Shown: one piece after another, positions 11,603 through 21,878 of the stretch
Layout of the letters: every line of letters starts with the position of its first letter
Position numbering within the stretch: position 1 is the stretch's first letter
Assembly (NCBI GenBank): GCA_029891385.1
Contig: CM057229.1
Location: 2,666,001-2,730,000, forward strand
DNA length: 64,000 bases
From: Erythroxylum novogranatense
Lineage: Eukaryota > Streptophyta > Magnoliopsida > Malpighiales > Erythroxylaceae
Reading direction: 5' to 3'
The notes under the pieces: generated by a model
The model's input: the letters and a program-made list of their open reading frames with translations, nothing else
Database searches by the model: none
Told to the model about the DNA's origin: nothing
Made by a program: the position numbers and the translations under genes

Positions 11603-12344
11603 AGTCGTCTTCGTGGCGTTCTTGGTGGCGAATCGGTTGAGGAAAAGTAGCTGAAATCCTCAAAGCGGTGTCTGACGGTGGTAGACTATTGAACCACCGT
11701 CGGGCTCCCTCTTGAAAGGCCGTGCAGAAAGCCTTACATTGGATGACATCTGACACACGGTGCAGATTCATCATTGACTGGAAGTGTTGTAAGTAATCCA
11801 GGGGGTTGGTCTTGCCAGTGTATTTTTCAGGCGTTGGTATTTTGGTTCCGTGTGCTGGGAGGCTATCCATATTTTCCGGAGTGAAGGGAGAGCTGTATTG
11901 TGATGTCGGGCGATCTGGACGGAAGCTCATAGCTGCGTTAATCCAATCATCCACGATTTTTTCTAGGTTTTCGATCTGGTGGCGATCGATCGTCACGCTT
12001 GTCTGTCGCGCAGATGGATGCCGTTGTACTGGCTGAGATTGCAAAATCTGGCGGATCAATAGATTAGCCGCTTCCTTAATCTGTTTTCTGGTGAGGGAGG
12101 TGTGCACAGGCGGAACAGGATCTGCGTCCGATCGGTGCCGGAGATTCGGATGCATATTGAGTGCAGCGTTATCCTCTAAAGCGACCCTCTGTTCTTCTTG
12201 TTCCAAATCTTAAGGTTGTGGTTGATCGTTAGGATCTGAGGATTCCGTGCGGGAAACATGTGGTGCAGGCGGCAGAGTTGTAGGTAGTTGCAAACCCATG
12301 CGTTGCATCGCCAGAGCCGCAACAGCGGCTATATCAGGGTTCAT
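11603..12344 (-). pseudogene. gag remnant of the Tat-lineage element
   Basis: A minus-strand gag frame starts at the ATG at 12344-12342 (MNPDIAAVAALAM). It carries an in-frame TAA just before 12206, then continues through the retrotransposon gag core with PTPEKYTGKTNPLDYLQHFQ and EGARRWFNSLPP. After about residue 180 of the long frame a frameshift moves the match to another frame (NRFATKNATK) right at the junction with the nested element. It lies on the same strand as the pol blocks at 3.0-5.8 kb, in the order gag-[insertion]-RT-RNH-IN, so both are halves of one element. Confidence 0.85.
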
Positions 12345-12394
12345 CGTCGCCGCCTGACTGATCTCTGTGTTTCTGGACGTGGTGCCAGGAAGTC

Positions 12395-12836
12395 GGGCCT
12401 CACGGTGGGCGTCAATTGGTTCTACCGGATTTTGGCTGAACTGTACGTTGCCGTTATGCTCTATGAGTCTGCTGCTTTTTTGTGATGAGTCCGAAGTGAA
12501 GATACCTGCAAAACAAGGAAGGCACGTCAGGGGTTGTGTCCCGATTAGTCCCTCCGATGCTCAAGTAAGTCTTTTTGTGAAGGTGAGGTTGATCAATGCA
12601 GAGAGAACAACTAGGTTATGATTTTCGTACCTCAATTATGGGAGAATTATACCTTATATATGATTTTGCAGTTAGGTTTAGGTTTTTACGTGTTTGCATG
12701 AGAGACTTCCTTCTATGGATGGGCTAAAGAGGGCATGAGTTTAGGCATAAGACTGATCTCTGATGAATGGATCGATCAATCTACGGGTCGTTTTGACTGA
12801 ATCTGAGCTCGACGCTACCGACCTGACCAATATGCT
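12395..12836 (-). repeat. Probable 5' LTR end and primer-binding site of the Tat element
   Basis: On the minus strand, about 50 bases before the gag ATG, the stretch ttgacgcccaccgtgaggcc (12415-12396) is close to the TGGCGCCCACCGTGGGG-type primer site I associate with Tat elements. Above it, a TATATAAGG box (about 12660-12650) and a plausible TG start (tggggtagcat, 12836) would make an LTR of about 420 bp. The primer-site reading is good but its first bases are mutated. The upper LTR boundary is a guess, because the other LTR is outside the window. Confidence 0.5.
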
Positions 12837-13392
12837 ACCCCAAAAAATGTCGTGATTTGTACAAACCATATAAAAGATCAGTCGACAGTGCTAGGTATTC
12901 TGATGTCCCACGTTCTGCTAATCGTATAGATGGGGTTCTGATTGTGAATCGGATGACAGAAGCCATAAAAGTTATGGGGCGCGCACGCGGACCAACTGGT
13001 AACAAGTTCGTCAGATGGCAGCTTTCGGTGTATTGTTGGTCCCCAGGAACAGAATTTCAGGACAAAGCAGAATAGGAAGAGAGTAATAAACAGGTGATCT
13101 GTTCGCTCAGTTTCACATCCAATTGATTGTTACAGAACAATCACGTCTCGAAACAAGAAACTTGTTTTGATCGATATTTATTTCAATCTAGACACCTCAT
13201 ACAGTTTGTTGTACCTTTTCAATCATAGCTCTGTCGAATGGTTTAACGTCCTCTGTTTGGAAGAAATCTTGCGTTGCAGAATACGAACAGGGGAAAACAA
13301 AGAGGCTTCAAGCACATGCCTGAAATCTTCTGTTTCAATTTTTCATAAAAAACGATATGGTATTGATAATGAAAATAGGATTAGTAAAAAGA

Positions 13393-13442
13393 AGTGGACG
13401 ACAGGATTTGAACGTAAGTAGAACAAATCCTCATGTCCACTT
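13393..13442. repeat. Short inverted repeat, 18-bp arms
   Basis: The arms agtggacgacaggatttg (13393-13410) and caaatcctcatgtccact (about 13424-13441) are complementary at 15 of 18 positions around a 13-base loop. The surrounding sequence is AT-rich and without coding features. It could be the remnant of a foldback transposon or a small hairpin. The ends of any larger element are not visible. Confidence 0.6.
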
Positions 13443-15190
13443 GCTTGCTTAGGGTATACTTAATTGGAAGTTTTATAATGGGATGAAACAAAAGGTAAAT
13501 AGAAGAAGATGTTATAATAGAATAAGAAGATATTATCGTAGAATAAAATGGAATGAGATAGAAGAAGATATTATGTTTCGTTAATTTCTTCATAAATAGT
13601 AAAATGAAAACCTTTTATTTGATAAGTTTATAATATAACGTGAACTAAAAATATATACTATCTGATAAATTTTCAATAATTTTCATAATGCTAATTATTT
13701 CTTATCCTATCTCAATAACAATCAACACAACACGATGCTTTTTTATATAATTAGTAATAAATTGTATATAATTAATAATAAAATAATATATTTTTATTAA
13801 TAAAAATCTTATTCTTTAATTGTTTGTCATAGTGCATTGATATGTTTTTGGTAAGTCACAAATATATTTCTATATACATAAAATATAAATAATTTATTTT
13901 AAAATATAAATCAAATAGAAATAGAAGAATATTTAATAAATTAATTAATAATAGATTGTATATAATTTAATAATAAAATAAATTTATAAAAATAAAACAT
14001 ATTAAAATTACTGCTCAAGTCACAACCGTAACTTTAATTGCTTGTTAGTAAATCACATGTTTTTGCTGTTTTAAAACTATAATATTCGGGTGTTTGTGCA
14101 TTTTCGGTTCTAGGTTGTGTGAGAACGTTATATAAGGGTGTAATAGTCATTTATTATACATTATATTCTATTATATTTATTTTCCAAACAATACTTAATT
14201 ACATTATATTATGAATTTTTCAATCCCTCTCAAACGACTTCCCCTACATTACAATCCATTCTATTATATTTTATTCAATTAATTAACATCTAATCAAACA
14301 AGCCCTTAAAATTAGTCAACAGCTGCTCGGTTTTTTCTCAAGTCGACGTGTATATTTAAATTTATTACATTGTTGACTCTATTTTGGAATATGTTATTTA
14401 AGTTTGAAGTCAATTAACTCCCATGAAATAAAATATATAGATAATATATTTACATCCTATAACTTATTTATTATATTTTGAAATTACTCAAATTATCTAA
14501 TTATAAATATAGAATCAATTGATGTTTATATATTTGTTTTAATAAAATTTAATGATCTCAACAATAAGAATGATACAAAAGTTTATATTAGATATAAAAT
14601 TAACAAAATTTTTAAAATTTTAAATGCAATTTAAATTTAAAAATTGAATACAAGATAATTCTGAATAAGAAAAAATAGAAAATGTTCAAATTAAACTCGA
14701 AATTAATATATTTTTCAAAAACTTTTAGATGCATATTTAGATTTTGAGTACAAGTAAAAATGTTAGGCCTGAATTGACCGAGCCTTGAGTCCAAAATTTT
14801 CAAAAATTAGGCCTCAAGGCTTAAGTTTGGTTTGACTAGACTCATCACTAATGAATAAATTAACGTTATTTTTATATTTTTATTCAAAAAAAGGATGGTC
14901 CAAGCTGAGTCCAACTCAAATCTACTGTCCAGTCCAACCTGGGCTATTGGGGCCCGCCACCTTAGGCCTAGCCCTGGCCTAGCAGCCTAAGCCCAAGTCT
15001 AGCTTGGCTATTGTTATCTCTAAAAATAAGGTAGAGTATATATATATATATATAAATGTATGTATTGGAGCAGACCAAAAAAATTATAATAAGCCAATTT
15101 TTACTTAGATAGCTTATTTAGGTTTAGTTAAACTTAGATTTAAATTATTATTTATATTGATTTAATTTAGATTCGGATCTAAGGGTCAAG
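13443..15190. other. AT-rich intergenic DNA
   Basis: No supportable gene. The stretch is mostly A/T runs with many short TTAAT words. The part at 14880-15010 is richer in gcccaa/ggcc words and may be an old repeat. A (TA)n run sits at about 15037-15052. ORFs in this stretch are low-complexity chance frames. Confidence 0.7.
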
Positions 15191-15196
15191 CCCGAC

Positions 15197-15270
15197 GGCC
15201 CATTGGGATCCTTTACCGTTGTAGAAGAGGGACTTCTCTAAGTTGGGCCATGGAACTGTTCAATTGGGCC
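15197..15270 (+). promoter_or_regulatory. Site II-type (GGCCCA/TGGGCC) cluster upstream of the thioredoxin-like gene
   Basis: GGCCCA at 15197-15202 and TGGGCC at 15244-15249 and 15265-15270. Such motifs are bound by TCP factors and are common in promoters of genes for organellar and growth-related proteins. They lie about 100 bp before the presumed first, non-coding exon (ending near 15377). Confidence 0.45.
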
Positions 15271-15846
15271 AACATTTCTTTGGGTAATATCAATACACTG
15301 TTCAGCACAGCACTTGCCTCGCGGCTTCTCTCGAAGACATAGTTCGGTTCGTTCAGGGCGATTGGAACACAGTCAAGGTACAGTTCCTTCTCCATAGTTT
15401 CTGTATACTGATGTTACAAGTTAATCGTTCTGTGATGTATTACTGTTCTTTTGATTTTGCCTGCTTATATGCTCTGGTGGTGCTGATTGTGTTTTGTATC
15501 TTCCGAGTTAGTCAATTGTAATTCACCTGGGACTATTAAGTCTAGATGTAAAGAAGCTTTACGTTTCGAACAGTTATCCTCTTGTTCATGGGTTGATATT
15601 GAAGGGACTTTACACATTTTGGTACTTAGGTGTACGGTAGTTAGGAGAATCCATTATCTGAAGTCAAGTTGGCTTTTGGATTCATATGTTTGTTTTATAA
15701 TTTCTTTTGAAGTGACAACTTTGGCTCTGAATTTTGTGTTGGTTCGAAATTTTGTTGATTTTATGCAGAATATTGCCTGGCATTCTGTGTCAGTAACCAA
15801 AGCCATTCTTGAGCTATTTTCCATAACCCGGTAAAGCAAGACTTCA

Positions 15847-17061
15847 ATGGGTTCTGCACCTAAGCAACCTCTTTTTTGCTTGAAATGGCCGTGGGATGTT
15901 CAGAACCACAATAATAATCCCAATGTATGTACCTTTGAGGGCCCTTGGCTGTTCAAATCCTTGCAAACTCTTGGAACCGTTGCTATGAGTTCATTCAACT
16001 CGATATCTAAATCCTCAACTTCTTGGATTGATGCTATCAATCCTATCCAGTTGAGCGCCAGAAGTAACCGAAATGATGAAATGAAGTCCCAGAAAAGAGT
16101 CTTGACTCCTGAAGAACAGGGAGAGGCAGAACAGAGGGCCTTTGCTTCAGCCCTAGCAAGTGGGAAGGAAGCCACTGTTCTTGAGTTTTACTCGCCTAAG
16201 TGCATGCTTTGCAATTCCTTGCTTAATTTTGTCTTGGAGGTAGAGACTAGGAATTCAAGCTGGCTCAACATAGTCATGGCAGACGCAGAGAATGAGATGT
16301 GGCTTCCTGAGGTATATTACTTCCGCAGGTAGCAACCATTATATCAAGTTTAAAATGGATCGAGCAACTGATTGATTTTTACCTTTTCTGTATCTTATAT
16401 GAATCACTTTCTGCTAGAGGTTCTGGATCGATTCATAGCCTGCATATCGATGACAAAATTTATTGAATTAGGTTCTTAGAAGTGTCATTGATATTGGATA
16501 TTAAGTGATGTCTGATGCTGGAAGAAACTTGGGGGATAAAAAGCCTTTGCTTCCAATTATGAAACTGATTAGTTACAACATAGCATTCTCTTATCCTGTT
16601 TTCGTTTTGAATGCAAATACTTTAGAAGTTGAAGAGGATATTCCATAATATTTTCATCTGTTTAAAGATTGTCTTAGTAATCTACGAAGAGAAGTACTTC
16701 ACTTAGTTACTATAGAAAACCAAACAATCCTTGAAAAAGTAGATTTAGTTCAAGGTCTTATGGTCTGAATAGGGAAATTGTAACTTGGTTGCTATCATAT
16801 TCAAATGTGTGAAATACTTGGTGAAGTTCCTATGTATTATTGAGTCTTCTGCGGTCAATAAGAACAAGTATTGATTCAAAAAGAATCTGCGTATGATCCT
16901 TTTTGCAGCTCCTCCACTATGACATAAAGTATGTACCTTGCTTTGTGCTGTTGGACAAGGATGGAAGAGCATTGGCAAAGACAGGTGTTCCAAGCAGCCG
17001 CCTACATGTAGTAGCAGGTGTTTCTCACCTTCTCAAAATGAAGAGACCCCACGGTCCCTGA
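15847..17061 (+). CDS. Thioredoxin-fold protein, probably plastid-targeted (two coding exons)
   Basis: Coding exons 15847-16311 and 16909-17061 join in phase 0 at a GT..AG intron and give 205 residues. A 5'-UTR intron is likely (about 15378-15768, AAG|gtacag ... atgcag). The first ~85 residues are Ser/Asn/Lys-rich with little acidity, which fits a transit peptide. The thioredoxin-like region begins near residue 110 with [15 protein letters not shown], whose CMLC is the CxxC redox pair. The second exon contributes [19 protein letters not shown] with the cis-Pro region (VPC), then a C-terminal helix ending [12 protein letters not shown]. Arabidopsis has a similarly short single-domain chloroplast thioredoxin-like protein (I think At1g07700, from memory). 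The partner proteins are unknown. All signals are intact, so the gene is probably functional. Confidence 0.85.
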
Positions 17062-19300
17062 TGGTTAGAGTAATTCTATCTCACGGTACGTTCATCATAA
17101 TCTTTAGGATTATCATATGCAGACACCATGAACTAAAACTTATTTTGAATGTTCTGTTCCTTTCATTTTCTTCGTCGTTTTTTCCCTCCTGGTTGATGTG
17201 AAATAAGTTGGGTTTTCGAATATGAAGGTTTCAAGAGTATTCATTATGAGGAAAGCAGCGTGGAAGGCGTGATGGTGAAGCAATCTGATCTTTCCACCAA
17301 GTTAAGGGCAACCTAAATGCTCCATTTTCGAATTGCTGAGGGACAATGGCAAAGTCGATTTACGGTTGGATGATTTCACTTGGTCCCTCCATGTATGTAC
17401 CTAATGTAGTGACTTCAGGGTGAAAGAATGCGTGTTTTTTTGGTTGCTTTTATAAATGGAGATAAATTCTTTGCATCTGATTGATGACAGAGTGCAGAGG
17501 TTAGATAAGACCCAAGTTCTACTGATCACTAGTTCACTACCGATTATGTGTACCTGATTTATATGATCTGAGTGTTTATGTTTTCTCTTAAAACTACACA
17601 ATCAAAGTCTTTCAGAATAGTCGCAATTACAACCAGTGTCATTGTAGGCAGTTTCACAAGCAAGTCTTTTTATTTACTATTGTCTACACTGAGGGGGAAG
17701 TGGCTTGGGTTCTGATATAGTAGAATCCATTACATATGTTCCATTCAATTCATTCAAAGTTGTGCATGTAACAACCTAGCCATCAGGTGGCAGTTTTGGC
17801 CCAGCTCGGCTTTAAGTCAACGAGTCAGGTTTGCTCGGAGCTGAATGTTATTATGATTTTTAAGTTAAAATAATTAAAATAAAAATAACATCATTTTAAG
17901 TTTTTAAACTAATGTTATTTGGGCCAGTTTGACCAAGCTTGATCTCTTACTCAGGCACGATTTAATTTATTTGCAATTAGATGAATATTATTCGATTATT
18001 TAATATTACTTATTATTAAAATATTAATAATATGTTTGGATGATAAATATTTTAATTTATTTAACATATTATTTATTTGAAATATTTTAATTTATTTAAC
18101 ATATTATTTATTTGAAATATTTTAATTTATTTAACATATTATTTATTTGAAAAATAAATAGATATCCAAAATTGAAAATAATTATTAATTACTATAAAAT
18201 ATGTAGAATATATAAAATTCAAAATTAGTTATTTAATAATTTTAAATTTTAAAATTTTTAGATAATTAAAATTTTAGTCATTTTAATATAAGTATTGCCG
18301 TAAAACAATTTTTGTTTCAAAATGTATGATTTATTTTCAATAATATGAAAATATTATGGTTATTCTTCATTAATAAACATGAAATAAGAGATTAAAATAA
18401 ATTCCAACTCTTATTTAGTGACGTTCGAATTATGTAACAAAAGTGTAACTAAAATCTTAATACTTAAAACAAAATGTTATTAAAATATAAATTAAAAAAT
18501 GAGAAGAGAGTCCAAAATCATAATTAAAATATCTATTTTAAAATTTTCAGTTTTATAAAATAGAGAAGATAACTAATATTTACTTATATTTAAGTTAAAA
18601 TTTAGATAGATTAAATAATTTTAGGATTTCATTTTTTTCATATCTCTTTATACCATTTACTATGATCTTGTTAAATAAAATTGAGTTGCATTACAATTTT
18701 ATTTTATAATCCTAATTTTGTTCAAAATTTACTTATTAACTACCATAAAAGAAAATAGGACTATAGGAGTGACAAGTGAAAATCCTTATTATTGTTATTA
18801 TTATCAATATTTTAAAACAGAAAGTTAAACTGATAAGATAAGAAGTTTAAAGTTTAAAAGATTTAACCGGTATTATATTTTCATAAAACTAACTAAAGAT
18901 TAAATAAAACTAAAGAATTTAAAATATGATTGAAAAATTGCCCTTATTTGTAAAAATTGAATCTTAATTAAAAACAAATTATTAAATAAATTTTAATTAA
19001 TTAATTTTTAATAATAAAATTATTAAAATAAATTAAACCAAAAATTAAAACTAAACAAAAGATTGAAAATTAATAAAATTTTTTCCTTGTGATTATTGTT
19101 ATAACATATAAATTAAAATTATTTAAAAATTATTATTTTTATTATATAAGAATAAGATTACATGTTATCGACCTTGTCCAAATCCCGCTAATTAACGGGG
19201 TTACAAATGGGTGATACGATGTTATTGAAATTAGGACTTCGAGTTTGAAGTTGGCTGCTTAAAATATAAAACAGCTAAGCCGAGTACTTAAGACGTACGC
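17062..19300. other. 3' flank of the thioredoxin-like gene and AT-rich intergenic DNA
   Basis: The first several hundred bases are likely 3' UTR and flank. From about 17.8 kb the sequence is AT-rich with a diverged ggcccag-containing patch (17790-17960). It includes the exact 35-bp triplicate listed separately. No gene is supported. Confidence 0.65.
18046..18150. repeat. Three perfect tandem copies of a 35-bp unit
   Basis: Copies at 18046-18080, 18081-18115 and 18116-18150 start with aatattttaatttatttaac and end with tttatttga. They are identical, so the expansion is recent. The unit is low-complexity A/T with a single C and G. Confidence 0.93.
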
Positions 19301-19389
19301 GTACGCGCTCTGTACACGCATGAACATGCACCGCCTTTCGTCGCCTATAAATGCGTTCCTCCAGCGGAGCTCAAATACCAAAGCCGTGA

Positions 19390-20640
19390 AACCCCTTTTG
19401 ATCGGAGAGGATCCTATGGATATGCATAAGGAAGCAGGAGAATGCTTCCTCTTAACCGATTCCATGATGGCTGATGCTCAGGTACTTATTATGATAACCA
19501 TTTACTTTACTTTTTAGATCAAATAGAAAATCATTATGAATTTCGTTGAACTCTCGTCTTAAATTCTCAGCAGGCTGCGACGAGGGACATTAGCGTGGAA
19601 TTGTCGTGCAACGAACAGGTCAGGGGCGAAAATGTGATGCGCTCTCCTCTGTCGTTGGATGCTCTGTTGAGCATGTTGGCTTTAGGATCTTCTGGTCGTA
19701 CTTCGGAGCAGCCGCTTCACTGTCTCGGTTGCGACAACCTTATAAATGTTCGATTTAAGGTTTCAAAGCTTATGAATGTCGCGTCTACCACATAGGCAAA
19801 GCCAAATGCAACAGCTCCAAGTTTCCAACCCGTCCTGACGGAGACGTGTTACCGTCATTTGTTAATGGAATTTGGATATCCAACAACTTGTGATTTCAAG
19901 GATTCTTATCAGCAACATATAAACAATATTTACAAGGCTCAGACCGAATCTGTGGATTTTTTGAATCAGGTACCTCCCAACTGTCTTGATCTTACAAGTT
20001 CTATCTTTTCATTGTAACTTGAAGTGTCCTATCTTGTTTCATGATGATCGAGTCTTTAATCTGTTCTTCTTTTCACTCTTCTTCTTGTAGGCTGACAAAG
20101 TGAGGGAAGATATCAATGCTTGGGTCTGTAATGCAACCAAAGGGCTCATGAAGGAAATGCTCAAGCCACCCCTTCCACGGAAAACTATACAGCTTTACTT
20201 CTTGCAAATGCTCTCTACTTAAAAGGGTCTTGGGTCCATGATTTTGACGCACCATCTTCGAGAGACAGAACCTTCCGCTCCTGAACGGTGAAACTGTTGA
20301 TGTGCCTTTCATGACTAACCAAGTACGTCAGCTCTATAAATCATATGAAAGTTTCAAACTTCTAAAGCTGCAGTATCGAAATGATCTAGATACTAGGCAA
20401 TTCTCTATGTATATCTTTCTCCCACTGCAGCTTGATGGATTACAGCAACTAATGGAGATTATCAGTTCCAATCCTAAATTCTTGCATCAACATTTTGAGC
20501 TCGATATTGCCCTTGGACATATTCTGGATTCCTAAGTTCAAGTTTTCTTATGGGCTTGATGCTTCAGAGAACCTGAAAGAATTGGGATTGATGCTTCTCT
20601 TCTTTTCTCTTTTTCACTCGGTGCTTGTTCCGTTTGCTTC
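19390..20640 (+). pseudogene. Serpin pseudogene
   Basis: Three exon-like pieces: about 19390-19481 (donor CAG|gtactt), 19571-19969 (SPLSLDALLSMLALGSSG; YKAQTESVDF before CAG|gtacct) and 20091 to about 20640 (INAWVCNATKGLMKEM, then ANALYLKGSWVHDFDA, SFKLLKLQYRN, QFSMYIFLP, WIPKFKFSYGLDAS). These match the order of conserved plant serpin segments and the intact serpin at 50.3-52.0 kb. Damage includes an in-frame TAG near 19793 and frameshifts near 20165, 20280 and 20520. All recognisable similarity ends shortly after the ENLKELGL segment. The reactive-centre loop and the C-terminal strands are absent, so it could not inhibit proteases. It carries an extra upstream exon compared with the intact gene, which suggests a different serpin subtype rather than a recent copy. 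Confidence 0.88.
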
Positions 20641-21878
20641 GAGTGTCTTCACCTACACCGCTTTTAGGTTACACAAGATTAGATTATGTTAGGTGGCCTA
20701 TCGTACCAAACTCTTTTATTCAATTTGCTGGTTTCCATTATCACAAAGTTTGCAAGTTTCAGCCTGTCCTGTCTCACAATCTTCCATTGTTGTTTTGTAA
20801 ATAGAGTGTTTTATATACCCCAATTCAGGGAGTCTAAGTAATGGACAAATTCATACAGAACGCATGCTCTTCGTTGGTCCTTCTTTAAAAGTTATGCCAT
20901 TGGATATCCCAGTACATCTTTACTGCAATCACATTCGCGGCTAGTCTGAAAAGAGAACCAGACTCCTCAGATTTTGACTGGCCAATTGATCTTCTAATAT
21001 GCTAGTTTCAACAATTCTCCTTTACATTTCTTCCTAGCTGCTTGGACTGTAGAATATCGTTAGCCTGGGCAAAGATGGAAAAGGCAAGGATTTTGACTTT
21101 TTGTGTATATTTTACAATTGGATGAGGAAAGGAACTATCAGTCAGATCTACACAACTTTCCCCTTCAAACGTTGACATTTTGTGTATGTTTTACAATTGG
21201 AGGAGGAAAGGAAATATCAGTCAGATCTACACAACTTTACCCTTCAAACGTGATGAATGTTCATCAAATCCAAATCCTATGTCTTGCTAGTACTCTAAGC
21301 CCAGCTGATTCAATTTCTGTTAAAAAACACTTCTTGTGTATCTTTAAGAGGAATGAAATTGAGCTGCCATTATTGTCAATACACAACGTGTCATTTTCCA
21401 AAGAATTGCTAGTTTCTACCTGCCTGTACGTGGGAGGACATTGACTCAGGACACTCATAGACTACCTATTTCAGATATTTACGGCTCCATGAGCTATACT
21501 GCTAGAAGCATTCGAAGAAAAGTTGACAGTCTACGAACTATGAACTAATGGCATGGTTGATGGGTGTGGAAGGACTTCAGGAATGTCACGAAAAGCTGCA
21601 GAACAACTCTGCATTCTGGGACAGCTCCGTTGAATAGCCTCACCTGTTGTAGAATAGAATTGGAGATTATATCTCATGAAACCATGTCAATATCTAAGCA
21701 GCCAGTGCAGGTAAAAACAAATTACCTGTTATAACGCAGATTGTGGTTTACAATATTTCTACCAGGGAAGCTTGGCCTCAGCCCTCGAGTCAATATTATT
21801 ACAAGTGTAATCCCTTGAACAGTAAAAATTATCCTGTAGAAGCATCCAAGAGCAGTTAGCGAGCCACCATTTTCATTT
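20641..21878. other. Intergenic DNA between the serpin pseudogene and the MAPKKK 3' end
   Basis: No gene supported. It contains a 79-bp tandem duplication (21095-21173 and 21174-21252), with copies about 90% alike and sharing tcagatctacacaacttt. Part of it may be the 3' UTR of the MAPKKK on the minus strand. Confidence 0.6.

Noticed and set aside
15213..15395. Minus-strand 60-codon ORF before the thioredoxin-like gene
   Set aside because: It lies over the presumed promoter and first non-coding exon of the plus-strand gene and has no domain.
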